Shown here piece after piece: positions 48,460 through 58,379 of a stretch of 64,000 nucleotides of DNA. The position numbers and the translations under genes are program-made. Location: NCBI RefSeq assembly GCF_012273895.1, contig NC_052106.1, positions 1,302,001 to 1,366,000 of the forward strand. The letters run 5' to 3'. Position 1 is the first letter of the stretch. Every line of letters starts with the position of its first letter. A model generated the notes under the pieces. The model made no database searches and was not told the DNA's origin. It saw only the letters and a program-made list of their open reading frames with translations. The DNA comes from Zerene cesonia. Its lineage: Eukaryota; Arthropoda; Insecta; Lepidoptera; Pieridae.

Positions 48460-50281
48460 CTGAAAATGATATTAAAATAAATTTAATTTTTAGTTTTATA
48501 TCATTGAAATGCTTTGAAATTTAAATGAGAAATTTTGAAAGAATAAAAACAAAACTTTTTTTTACAAACGTTACTTTTTAAAACACTTAGGCACATAAAA
48601 CCGAAAGAGTAGAAGAAATTCGGTTACTGTGGTGGGATCACGGATGGCCGAGAGGCGTTGCTACGGTTTGGCAAAAAACGCGGGTTCGTATCCCGCCTGA
48701 TGATCAAATTTTTTCTATTCTTATGTTAAAATAGTTTTAATGAAAATCCATTTTTTTATTTTTATTTCGAGATTTAAATATTAACTCAAACTGGCGAGAT
48801 TTAAATTTTAACTCGAACTGGCTACCATCGAGGCGGTCGCGGACAAATATTGACCAGCACTCGTGGTGTATTCACAAACGGGTTGGTATAGGGAAAGCGC
48901 CACAATGATAAAGCGTTTTTACTCCAGGGGGTCAGTATCAGTTCGTCATAATGTGTAAAACGGCCGATTAGTTAGGGTTTAGTCGTAACCCCGGGGATAT
49001 CTAGGCAGCTGAAATCAAATCTACACGTAGCGTTTGTTTGACCTGGCTAGGTGTAGCATATATGTATGTACTAGCGGTCCGTCCCGGATTCGAACGTGGT
49101 ACATATATAGCCTATGGCCTTTCTCAATAAATGCGTCTATCACTGTCTGACACTGAAAGAATTTTTCAAATCGGACCAGTAGCTCCTGAGATTAGTGCGT
49201 TGAAACAAACAAACTCATGAGCTTTATAATATTAGTATAGATGTGCAGGCGCACCTCGTACTCCCGGTCGGATTGCATGAGGCCGGTGACGCACAGCAGC
49301 TGGTACTGGCGCGCGCGCAGCGCCGCCGCGCCGCGCCGCAGCAGCCGCAGCGCGCCGCCCGCCGCCGCGCCGCCCGCACCCCCCGCGCCGCCCGCCGCGC
49401 ACGTCACCGCGCGCACCTGTCGAGGTGAGAGGTAATAGATAAAAACACACATCCAAAGGTTCATCATCATCATCATCATCATCTCATTATCAACATCATC
49501 ATCATCAGACAATGTATATACCGAAGCCTCCCTGCAGTGGGACATGAGCCTCAACACGAATCAATATGATCATGACCATCGTCATCATCATCGTAAACCC
49601 ATATATACACACCTTCCCTGCAGTGGGACAAGTCTCTTGAGATTTCAAGGTATAATCCACTACACTGGCTAAATGCGGGATGGCCTATATCACGTGTTGT
49701 CGAACTTTTCATTCTTCGACATACCAGATTCTTCATGATGTTTTCACCATTTCGAACAGTGATTTTTAAGACCGAGTTTGACGAACAACAACGATCATTG
49801 GCTCTATAAAGTATCTAGGGTGATTTCAATTTATAACCACATTAGCCACATGTCCTGGTTTCATTCCGTAAGTGTAAGTACTGATGCTGTAACACTATGT
49901 TAATGTAAGAATTTGGAACGGAATAGTGCTTCCAAAGATGGCCTCTCAAAAAAAAGTACAACCAAAAATTTATATTTACCTTTCTAAATTAAATCCTCAG
50001 ACCTCAAATAGAAATGGATTATACAATGTATACCTAAATTTTTCGCTTCCTTATATTTGCTTAATATTTAGCAAAAGTCCCTACCTATTACCCTAAGTAT
50101 TAGTATTATTAATGAAAAACATATGCACCTGGGCTGGTGAATGTGACGGGTCCAACACAAGCAGCGTCGCCTTGCCGTCCTTGTGCTTCTCGTAGCCGAT
50201 GATTGTGCGTGAGTGACCTATAATAATAATAATTACAAAGTTTTAATAATTTGAACACATTGCGTACGTGTTTTCTTATAC

Positions 50282-50317
<36 letters not shown>

Positions 50318-53300
50318 CCTATAAATTACTGGAGTTACGAATGTTATAATTACACTGTCAAAAATTAAAATAAATTTGTTTAAAAAATATAAAACACGCT
50401 TACAGTCCATATATAAGGAAATTCTTTAATTCTGGTCATCCCAATCAGGATAATAAAATAAACTCATGAAATTATTATAACTGTACGAAGTTAGTAACAA
50501 AATCTGTTATTTTAACGTGGGTCAAAATCGATCGGTCGAAAATCGCATCACATAGATAGACATAGCACTGACTCAGGAGCCTTCACGAGACACCTGAGCT
50601 CCATGCCACCGGGACCCTGCAGGCATACCCTGGTGCTGCAGGTAGAGCGGCGGCTTGAAGGCCTGCGGCTCGTCGTGGAAGTACTTGTGCACCCACTCGA
50701 ACAGCGCCGGGTGGGAGCCGTCGGCCGACGTCGGCTTGTGGAAGTCGATTAGAGAACACCTGGAACGTTATTTATATTGTTCTTTTATTTCACTTATTTT
50801 CATTGTATAACTTATTTTTAAGCAACTTATATACATGTATGTATCCTTTTTGGTGACATGAAATTTTATTATTTTGACGTGACAACGTCTTAAATTAGGT
50901 TGCGGCTCGGAGTCACTCATGAAAAAGTGTAACGCCCGGTAACGTTACGATGAGTCACCGAACTATGATCGGTCCGCCGCGCGCGCAGCACTAGAGAATT
51001 AGGCGCATTGAATCGGCGCGTGCTTGTGTCTCTGTCTCTGTCTTTTTAGTAAACAAAATATATTTTCTATAGTTAAAATTTGTGCAACTCTTATTTTCAT
51101 TCAATTCCTTGTTCCTATTGTGCAATTTAATAATATTCATATCAATAAATATTCTACCGAGAAAAAGACGTTGTCACGTAAAATCTTCGCTCGTAAAACC
51201 GACTTTACAGGCATTTTTTTTTTTTACCACTTAAATTATCGTCTATTTTACATCAGATAGACGTGTAGTGAAATGCTTGGTCAAATATATAACGCACAAG
51301 GATTACAATAATAATTAGATACTCAATCATCATAGACGAGGGCACAGATGTCCTCACCATTAGTCCAACTTGGAGTTTTGGTGTTTAGTAAATGTGACTT
51401 AAGTTCATGGGAATAAGACTGAATTTATTTTGATGCAGGTAGTTTAAAATGTATTACTTTTAGTAAATTTTGGGATTACACCTTAATAATATACAGCAAA
51501 GCAGCTTGATTTTGCTGAAATGTTTCTTTGGACTAAAAAGTTTACAAGCACATTAGAGGACAGTTTTAAGTTAGTTTTTGTGTAGAATTATGTATCTAGT
51601 TGGTTATAAAAAATCTAAGATTATTTCTTTCAAGTAAAAAATGTGCTTACTTTATCCTGAGCGATGACAATACGGTAACCACTTCACACGCACCAATCCA
51701 CTTTCTTGTATTGTGCAGTTTGCAGCCTAGTTGCTCTGAGCCCTGTAATAAATTATTTGTCATTAGGACCTGTAATAAAGTTAAACTTACTTAGCTATAT
51801 TAATTACTATATAGATGTAGACTATTAAATAATCGTCTGTTTCCAGAAACATCACTTTAATAACTGGTAAGGTTATTTAAATAATCCAATAATGGAGCCA
51901 AACAGTGCATTGTAGTCCCTATTTGTGTAGTGTGTATATATATATGGATATGTACCCTCAGGGCCCCACTTCTGCTCAGGTTGCTATCTGAGCCCAGAAT
52001 CCCACGTCAACCCATATTGCCACCTGTAGCCAGAGCCCCATACCTGGATTAGACACCCTTGACCCCACTACCATGTTCTGTCTACCAAGTTTGTCCAGGG
52101 TCGCACGTCTGTCCAAGTCACCAGGTACATGTGTCCCGCCTGCGCGGGCAGCGCACCTGCGTGTCGAAGCCCCTGGCCCAGGCGCGCTCGACGAGGCGCT
52201 GCAGCGCGGGGATGGAGGGCACGCCGTCGCCGTCGCGCTCCCACGCGCCGCCCAGCCGCGCGCTGTACGCCGGGTGCCGCACCAGCGACGACAGCACCAT
52301 CTGCATGTTCCTGCGTACGTACATAACATACATAACAATAAGCGAACTGATCCCGTCCGATGTAAAAACAGGGGGTTATATAAGTTTAATATCTCTGTCT
52401 GTGGCATTGTAGCTCTTAAACTGATGAAGCTATTTTTATCTGATGTAAATGTTCACATAATTCAACAATTCAAATAGGCCAATTAATAAGAAACCCTATA
52501 TATGATATATTAGTAAGTAGTCAAATATGATATCCAACAACATTATAAATTCATTAAAAAATGTGATTTATTTTTAAATATAAACTTTTCTATTTATTAC
52601 AAATTAAAATTTCTCACCTATATCCACAACCCCAACCTCTGTCCCCATATGTACTGGCATAGTGGTCCACTGCACTACACAAATAGGTCTTGACTATGCT
52701 TGGATTTTGAGCATTTAGTTGCACTATCCTTTCTAAAATACCTGTTGATTTTCATAGAGTGAGTCAAAACTTAACCGTGATATCCTGAGGGTCCTAGGTG
52801 GAATGTATAAAATTTAGCTGTAATGAATCAAAACTTTCATTGCAAGTAGAGTATTTTTAATTTAAACTAAATTGCAAAATGTCATCAAAGGTCATTAAAC
52901 CTGTATATTAACATGTCCATACCACTAGTTTTGGAACACCCTGTATCGAGACCCGAAGCAGAAGCGCGGCGGAGCCCCACGCTGCGCTCATAGTAGCCTG
53001 CGACAGACAGGGCCCCACTGTAAACTGCTCTCTTCAGGCTACTGGCTGCTCTACTGCTATATCCTTCTTCATCTTCCTCCATACCATATTGAGCCTAAAA
53101 TAAGTAAATTATTTTAAATTAGTAAATATGCTTAAATACTCAGTGCTAAAATCAACTTAATCCCATAGTCTAATGGCAAAAGTCACTCAATCAGAAATAC
53201 AAAGATAAGACTTGATATTCTTTATGAACTTTTATGCCTCATAATATTATAATAAATGAATTTACTCTGAGTAATTGAAATTCCTGTTCTTCTCTAGTTT

Positions 53301-53994
53301 TCTGTGCCTCTCTCTCAGCATCAGATAGCGTGGAGGCTCCGACATCTTCCCCTCTTTCAAAATGTTCTTCTATGTGTTGAATCTGAAAACATAATGTTCT
53401 ATAAAATAACTATACTATATACTGTTTGTATTGTATACTAAAATAGTTGTAAAATAACCTGTTCATAAAGGAAAAAAAAAAGAATGACAATGTTACATTA
53501 AGACCATGTATTTATGTTAATTAGCTTTCTTCTATTACAAGTGTACTTTAAAAACTATTGATTTGTTAAATGTTCATTATATCAAATGGACTTAATGTTT
53601 TTGTTGTTTTTGAAACATATTACACATATGATATACCAATGCTTTTAGTCTTTCTAATCTGTTAGCCATTTTGTGTTTATATGTGATTGTTGCAAATTAA
53701 AACGCAGTGGTGGCTCAGGGGTGAGAACCTCGGACTTCAAAATCGACAAGCCGAGGTTCGAGACCGGGTCGAGCGTGCAGGAAATAAATTGATTTTTCAA
53801 TTTATCTGCACATGTGGATAACATCACCACTGCTTAAAACGGTGAAGGAAAACATCGTGAGGAAACCGGCATGTCCAAGAATCAAAAGTTCGACGACATG
53901 CGACATCTGCCAACTCGCACTTGGCCCGCGTGGTGGATTATGGCCTGAACCCTCATAGGAGGCCTGTGTCCCAGCAGTGGGAACAAATATGGGC

Positions 53995-54035
<41 letters not shown>

Positions 54036-57000
54036 TGATTGTTGTATCATCTATTCTCATTTTAATAAAGAGTCAGGTTGAGTTTGTATTGATATACTTG
54101 AATATACAATGTACCCTATATCTATTATATACACTTGGCTATTTTCCAAGTCAAGATTCTGTAGTTGATTTTGGTCAGAAGATTAAAATTGCAGACAAGT
54201 TTGAAGTTGCAGTTAGATTATTAGCATAGCTTGCATTGCAACATTCCAGAAGCATAGCTGAGAGCGGTTTCACTGTAAGTTAATAATAATGTATGAAATG
54301 TATGAATTTTCATACATTTATTTTTACAGTAACTCACATATAAGTTTAATGTGAAACATATTAAAAAGGTGTGAAACAGGCCTTATATTAATAGAAATAT
54401 AGAACTTAAAAATACTAACCAACTCATGTTGAGAGAGTGGGAGGGGCTGACAACAAATGGGACAGTTGCTCACAGGACTCTCTTCCATCATCACAACATC
54501 CTCACATGATGCATTGTCCACCTGGTCCTACAAATTTGTATGTCTTGCATTTAGGTCTTATTATTTTTATTTTTATTTATTAAATTATACTAAGTAATCC
54601 AATTGGAATATGCAAAGGTTAAAACTTTAAGTTCATTATTAATGAAGTCCGTTAATTAAGGGCCAATGTTTACGGCATTCTAGTTCTGTTTACATTAATA
54701 TATGCAATTCACTGCAATACAGTTTTAAAGTGTGTATGCATATTTCAAAGCATGCATATAGCATTAATACATTAATAATAATAATAATATACTCACAGCT
54801 TTCTGGGGACTCAATATATCTCGATGTTCCACATTAACATGAACTTCTACCTCTGACCCATTTGCAAATTCTTTTTCACATATTGGACACTGGTATGTTG
54901 AGCTATGTGGCCCCGGCGACATAGCCATCGCACTCAAAGCCAAAGTTGGATTATCCAAGTTTATAGTAGGATTTAGTAGGCCCAAAGTCGCGTTATCGAT
55001 ATTAGAGTTTTCATTTCCCATAACCGACGGTGATGTTAAATCGAAGTGGGCACGGTTTATGTGTTCTTCCAATTTCCGCGGACATGTTGATGTAAAATCA
55101 CATAAGAGGCACTGAAATTTTCAAAAAAATTATCAACTGAACTTTTGCACTTTTTTTCAAATTATATACTTGAACTTTGAAGATTTACCGCCAATAAATT
55201 TAGAAACAAAAAAATTATTTTGACGTTGACATCCTTCTCTTCTAGTCTTAAACCACAGAATAATGATGAATTTCACTGTCCACAGAATATATATGAATAA
55301 TTTATTATTTTATTTTTCTAAATTAGAAATGTTTAGAAAGTATCAATTTCAATTGCAGTTTCATTGCATCATAGTAAATAAATTTACTAACTTGAACAGT
55401 TGGACTAGGAGTTGGTGCTAATTTCTTTGGTGTATTCGATTTTAATTTTAAAGCTAATTGCGATCGTAAAGGTGACCCTTGTCCTGCGCTCGCCATAGAT
55501 AGCTAAAACAAAAAACACGAAGGCGATTTAATTTCTAATTCGTTTTAAACTACATTCACTTAATTTTGGGTGTATATTTTTCCTACCTTGCTATTTTTCG
55601 GCGACCCATCGTAGTTATTCATATTATTGTGGGTAGGGCTCGAATGTAGGCCTAGAAATATTAAAGTAGCTTTTGTAACAGAGATAAATTCCTAGTGTAT
55701 AGCAACAAAAATAATAAAAGTACTGTGTGTGTCCTTATGTTATATCGCACAGATTAACTTGATAACCGTTCAATTACTTACTTTCTTTTTCGTGTCCATT
55801 CAATAATTCATTTTCGACCGAATTTTCCTTACTCCGAGTTTTCTTTCCCGTCACGCCATTACTAATATTGATATTTTTTATACCATTAGCTAGATTAATG
55901 TTTTTGGGTGACCGTGAGAACCGTTCTTCGTCCTTTTCACTCCTATGATTACAATTTGAGTTTTCCTTTTCTTGATAACCATTATGATAGTAATTATTTT
56001 TTGAAATTGCACCATTATGAAACGAAGTTGAGACTTCTACAGGGCTGTGCCATCCGTTTATAGACCCTGGTGTGTTATAGCTACAGCTATCTGTAGTGGT
56101 CATTTTTGAATCTTCGTCATAGCTAAAATAATGGAGCCATATAATTTATGTCGAATAGACAAACATCTACGAAGCAATAAACATGGGGGCTTTACCGTAG
56201 ATCTTTATGGCTATGGATAATTACTTAACGGTTTGTGATTGTATTGTCGCAAAAGAATTTATTGTTTAACAATGTAACGAAGGCGTAGAGATTCAAAACC
56301 ATGGTTTAGTTATCAGAAAAAAAATTAACAAAAGGCATAGCTTTATGGGGGTTTATGAGGTTTTATTAATTAATACCTTTAATGTTAAAAGGTAGATAAG
56401 TACATAGTTACCTACATTCGAAAGATTGTTAGGCTAGCTATAACGACGTATGCAGGTTCCTTATTTTACTTGTAAATATGCAATTTATTCTCTGGCACAG
56501 ATAATAAATTATTTACAGAAGACAAAATTGATAAAATCATTGTTATGAATAGTTATGATGTAAATAACTTATTTTCGAATAACTGAATGGTAAATGTAGG
56601 AATTGGAAAGATGATATTTTTTCTGGTAACGCTTACAAAGCTAGAATAAAATGTACATGTTTTACTTAAAGAATTATCTGTGCACTGCCTGATGGAAAGC
56701 GGCTTATAACGTATACGTACGTAATATGAGTTTAAAGCGTTTGTTGGGATTAAAATATTCCACAACTTTCTGTCATACTTTTATAATGTAATCTTTAATA
56801 TAATTTCATCTAGTTAAGCCTAACCTAAGTACATGGTTAGAGTTGAACACGGTGTCTATTTATATAAAAAAAAAAAAATACAAAAAATTGTTAAATTACC
56901 ATTTATTGTTACTAAAGTAAAAACCCGACACAAGGAATTATTTCTTTAATTTTTTCAAATTATATACTGATATTTACAGTATTAATTAAACGATCTAATA

Positions 57001-57621
57001 CAAATTTGTTTATTAAACTTGGGTGAATTCAATTTTATTACTAATTTATACGGTACCATGTTTATACGCTTATTCTTAATTAGACATCAATAAACAATCT
57101 TAATAAAATTATATGCCTGTGAAAGTCCCATCGAATACGGGCGTGTCATTTCGAAGATCGACCGGAACAGTCAGAAAAACACAAAACAAAAAAAGCTTAT
57201 CATTATTATTTTGTTATTTAAAAAATTAAAATGAAAAAAATATTTATTGACATAAAATAAGTAATTACATCTTTTATATGAACCACTGACTGCCTTAATT
57301 ATTACTATTTTGAAATAATAAGCATTTCAATTAAATTAATTTACATACGTGATATGTTCAATTGAATTTCATACAAGCTACAACTTACCCCGGACTCTGG
57401 TCATCTATGAACGCCATTAACTCCCTCTCCGGCGTCAGATAATGGAGGTGGACCCTCTGCACGTGGCCCACAAGTTGCGGTTGTGGCACTGTGCAGTCGC
57501 AGAACGGGCAATCTGGCCTGCCAGCCACATGGGCTTCCAAGGTGTGGGACCTCATACCCTCGTCCGTCAACCCTTCTGCGCCACATAGCTCACAGGTGTA
57601 TGGGAACGGGCTACTTGACAT
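48424..57621 (-). CDS. ZUP1: ZUP1/ZUFSP-type deubiquitinase (peptidase family C78), spliced
   Basis: A cysteine protease of the ZUFSP/ZUP1 family, which cleaves K63-linked ubiquitin chains and acts in genome maintenance in human cells. Fifteen exons join in frame to 749 codons plus TAA, all with GT/AG sites. Order: C2H2 fingers at Cys10-His31, Cys38-His58, Cys251-His272, Cys325-His346 and Cys377-His398; a long Ser/Asn-rich linker (about 80-250) between the second and third; a charged helix (REEQEFQLLRAQYG, about 420-434) resembling the MIU/ubiquitin-binding region; then the C78 domain with GWGCGYR (Cys526), QGHSRT (His656) and LDPS (Asp677). The Cys-His and His-Asp spacings (130 and 21) match human ZUP1 (131 and 21). 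The C terminus ASKVLQSIRIP matches the family end. At 749 residues it is longer than human ZUP1 (578), because of the linker and a Gly/Ala-rich insert near 690-710. All catalytic residues are present, so it is probably active. It converges on the transporter gene. Confidence 0.95.
48482..48730. repeat. composite SINE: inverted tail fragment plus tRNA-like head
   Basis: 48482-48545 is the AATTTTTAGTTTTAT...GAAATTTTGAAAGAAT tail in reverse orientation. 48640-48705 reads on the plus strand as a tRNA-like head: A-box-like GATGGCCGAGAGGCG, B box GGGTTCGTATCC, then CCTGATGATC AAATTTTTTCTATTC. Head and tail are of the same family as 2512-2612 but face each other. It lies in the last ZUP1 intron, 22 bases from the last exon. 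Confidence 0.6.
49070..49235 (+). repeat. interspersed element (ACTAGCGGTCCGTCCCGGAT...)
   Basis: GTACATATATAGCCTATGGC and ATAATATTAGTATAGATGTG match the 29700-29870 and 60068-60235 copies; ends 20 bases before the donor at 49254. Confidence 0.7.
49255..49416 (-). CDS. ZUP1: ZUP1, exon with Gly/Ala-rich insert
   Basis: VRAVTCAAGGAGGAGGAAAG then GALRLLRRGAAALRARQYQL and LCVTGLMQSDREYE. The QYQLL part is family-conserved; the Gly/Ala run is extra relative to human ZUP1. The exon is about 80% GC and lacks stops in several frames, so overlapping open frames here are shadows. Confidence 0.92.
49461..49770 (-). repeat. CAT microsatellite plus degraded TGATGA-tailed SINE
   Basis: (CAT)n at 49461-49483 and further CATCAT runs to 49585, followed by ATGTTTTC...-type SINE body in reverse: CTGCAGTGGGACA, GTTGTCGAACTTTTCATTCT. 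Two partial copies may be nested. Confidence 0.65.
50129..50217 (-). CDS. ZUP1: ZUP1, exon with catalytic His and Asp
   Basis: Completes a Gly codon, then HSRTIIGYEKHKDG and KATLLVLDPSHSPAQ. His656 and Asp677 complete the triad, with 21 residues between them as in human ZUP1. Acceptor TTATAG, donor GTGCAT. Confidence 0.96.
50286..50315. repeat. AT dinucleotide microsatellite
   Basis: About fifteen uninterrupted AT units in a ZUP1 intron. Confidence 0.95.
50629..50759 (-). CDS. ZUP1: ZUP1, exon with the CSLIDFHKP and YLQHQG motifs
   Basis: CSLIDFHKPTSADGSHPALF, EWVHKYFHDE and KPPLYLQHQ, then one base of Gly. Aligns with human VDFHK...GTHPRLFEW...KPPIYLQHQG. Acceptor TTCCAG; donor GTATGC is inside CAGGGTATG. 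Confidence 0.95.
50877..51179. mobile_element. TIR-flanked MITE-like transposon in a ZUP1 intron
   Basis: Perfect 15-base terminal inverted repeats: ACGTGACAACGTCTT at 50877-50891 and AAGACGTTGTCACGT at 51165-51179, with an extra ATTTT match beyond a one-base gap. The interior includes a GC-rich patch (GGTCCGCCGCGCGCGCAGCA, GAATCGGCGCGTGC). No transposase frame, so non-autonomous. Other TIR-like sequence further inside was not seen. Confidence 0.75.
51651..51742 (-). CDS. ZUP1: ZUP1, exon with the WIGACEV motif
   Basis: GSEQLGCKLHNTRKWIGACE and VVTVLSSLRI, then two bases of Lys. Matches human TKAWIGACEVYILLTSLRVK. Acceptor TTACAG, donor GTAAGC. Confidence 0.96.
52157..52310 (-). CDS. ZUP1: ZUP1, exon after the catalytic Cys
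   Basis: Completes the Arg of GCGYR, then NMQMVLSSLVRHPAYS, GVPSIPALQRLVERAW, ARGFDTQ. Strongly GC-rich. Acceptor ACGCAG, donor GTGCGC. Confidence 0.95.
52618..52741 (-). CDS. ZUP1: ZUP1, exon with the catalytic cysteine
   Basis: ILERIVQLNAQNPSIVKTYL, CSAVDHYASTYGDRGWGCGY. GWGCGYR is the family's nucleophile motif (Cys526). I chose the acceptor AACAG before GTATTTTAG because only this start gives KTSGILERI, which aligns with human KTSGIIEAL; the later AG gives a shorter and poorer join. Confidence 0.95.
52923..53094 (-). CDS. ZUP1: ZUP1, exon with ubiquitin-binding helical region
   Basis: AQYGMEEDEEGYSSRAASSL, KRAVYSGALSVAGYYERSVG, LRRASASGLDTGCSKTS, then one base. Corresponds to the QYGLD...TKTSG region before the catalytic domain. 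Donor GTATGG was picked because it keeps frame with the next exon; an open frame continues past it. Confidence 0.92.
53266..53382 (-). CDS. ZUP1: ZUP1, exon completing zinc finger 5 and the charged helix
   Basis: IQHIEEHFERGEDVGASTLS, DAEREAQKTREEQEFQLLR. The two His of finger 5 (His394, His398) are here while its two Cys are in the previous exon. Acceptor TTTCAG, donor GTAAAT. Confidence 0.94.
53693..54032 (+). mobile_element. full-length tRNA-derived SINE with 12-base target-site duplication
   Basis: Flanked by ATGTGATTGTTG at 53681-53692 and 54033-54044. Head with A-box-like GGTGGCTCAGGGGTGA and B box AGGTTCGAGACC; body with TTATCTGCACATGTGGATAA, GGCATGTCCAAGAATCAAAA and CCAGCAGTGGGAACA; 3' end of about eleven TGA/GAT units. 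This is the only copy here with both head and tail. It sits antisense in the ZUP1 intron between 53382 and 54420. Confidence 0.9.
54420..54527 (-). CDS. ZUP1: ZUP1, exon starting zinc finger 5
   Basis: DQVDNASCEDVVMMEESP, then NCPICCQPLPLSQHEL with Cys377 and Cys380. Acceptor TTGTAG, donor GTTAGT. Confidence 0.94.
54797..55111 (-). CDS. ZUP1: ZUP1, exon with zinc fingers 3 and 4
   Basis: CLLCDFTSTCPRKLEEHINR AH forms finger 3. An Asn/Leu-rich spacer with LGLLNPTINLDNPTLAL follows, then CPICEKEFANGSEVEVHVNV EH as finger 4. Acceptor TTTCAG, donor GTGAGT. In-frame ATGs inside the exon are not starts. Confidence 0.95.
55392..55502 (-). CDS. ZUP1: ZUP1, linker exon
   Basis: LSMASAGQGSPLRSQLALKL, KSNTPKKLAPTPSPTVQ. 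Low-complexity basic and Pro-rich linker without family match; supported by frame and splice sites (TTTTAG, GTTAGT). Confidence 0.88.
55587..55651 (-). CDS. ZUP1: ZUP1, short linker exon
   Basis: Completes a Ser codon, then LHSSPTHNNMNNYDGSPKNS K. Acceptor TTCTAG, donor GTAGGA. Frame kept on both sides. Confidence 0.85.
55782..56122 (-). CDS. ZUP1: ZUP1, large Ser/Asn-rich linker exon
   Basis: YDEDSKMTTTDSCSYNTPGS at its start, then Asn/Ser/Lys-rich sequence ending LLNGHEKE. No domain; likely disordered. Repeated NGI/NGV words (about residues 165-180). Acceptor TTTTAG, donor GTAAGT. Confidence 0.9.
57389..57621 (-). CDS. ZUP1: ZUP1, exon with zinc fingers 1 and 2
   Basis: MSSSPFPYTCELCGAEGLTD EGMRSHTLEAH (finger 1), then CPFCDCTVPQPQLVGHVQRV H (finger 2). 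The exon begins at 57629 after a TCTATAG acceptor; the ATG at 57621 is the first in this exon. Codons upstream may come from 57852-57864. Donor GTAAGT, ends phase 2. Confidence 0.93.
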
Positions 57622-57851
57622 TGTACTTGCTATAGATAAAAAAATATATTTATGATCTGTATTGCATAACTAAAAAAAACAGCAAATAAATACATAAAAC
57701 ATAACAAGACTTATTTTAATTAGTCAGTCTAGTATGATCAATTAGTATTATCTGTGATCCAGTGAATATTTATAATCTAAAGAAGAATATGCTAACAACA
57801 TAAATCTTACGATCGTAGAAATATTTTTTTTTTATTTATTGCTTAACTTAC

Positions 57852-57864
57852 TGCTGCGACTCAT
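57852..57864 (-). CDS. ZUP1: possible upstream in-frame start of ZUP1
   Basis: ATG AGT CGC AGC A followed by a good GTAAGT donor. Joined to the exon starting at 57629 it reads MSRSTST then MSSSPF, in frame, lengthening the protein to 756 residues. Either ATG could be used. Confidence 0.42.
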
Positions 57865-58156
57865 GCTACAATTTTTATATAATTTTTTCTGACAATGTCT
57901 TTTCACTAAAATTATTGAGTTAAAAATATAATTCTATTTCACACTGTAACACGAAATTCATGCGTTTTGCTCCTCACAGACGAAACGTCTAGCACATAAT
58001 GATATGTTTGGCAGACGAACTCTTGACCTAGAAACCTAGACGTTTCTCAACTACCTATTTAATTATTATCCTTCGTTATTTCGTATCCCTTTAGTATTAT
58101 TTTCGGCCCATTTTATTTATAAAATAATATATATGGTCATCAATACGATAAATAAT

Positions 58157-58379
58157 CCGTAAATGACCGCCTCCTTGGTACAGTGGTTAACGCGTGAGCG
58201 TAGAACCGAGGGGCCCTGGGTTCAATTCCCGGTGGGGACGCACATAACAAAAAAAAAAATGTCTCGGTCTGGCAGGACACAGAAGGCTGATCACCTACTT
58301 GTCCGTAAAGAAAATCGATCAGTGAAACAGATGTACATCATCTGCCCCATACCCCACTAGGGGACACGGGACTTCACTT
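58157..58379 (+). mobile_element. tRNA-derived SINE with 15-base target-site duplication
   Basis: Flanked by AATACGATAAATAAT at 58142-58156 and 58380-58394, identical. Head: CTTGGTACAGTGGTTAACGC (A box) and GGGTTCAATTCCCGG (B box); then an A run, ATGTCTCGGTCTGGCAGGAC, and CCCCACTAGGGGACACGGGA. Perfect duplications indicate recent insertion. Confidence 0.9.

Noticed and set aside
49241..49435. Plus-strand Ala/Arg/Pro-rich frames opposite ZUP1
   Set aside because: They are shadows of the GC-rich minus-strand exon at 49255-49416; the same applies to plus-strand frames over 52059-52477.
49461..54035. Short regular repeats that might suggest an array
   Set aside because: They are CAT/TGA microsatellites and SINE tails; there are no spacers of even size and no Cas genes, so no CRISPR array.
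53802..54050. His-rich frames here and at 61374-61631
   Set aside because: The His run is the translation of the (CAT)n end of a SINE.
58163..58360. tRNA-like sequence and 65-codon frame
   Set aside because: The Pol III boxes belong to a SINE with target-site duplications; no full cloverleaf forms, and the frame is repeat-derived. The same holds for tRNA-like heads at 48640 and 53700.
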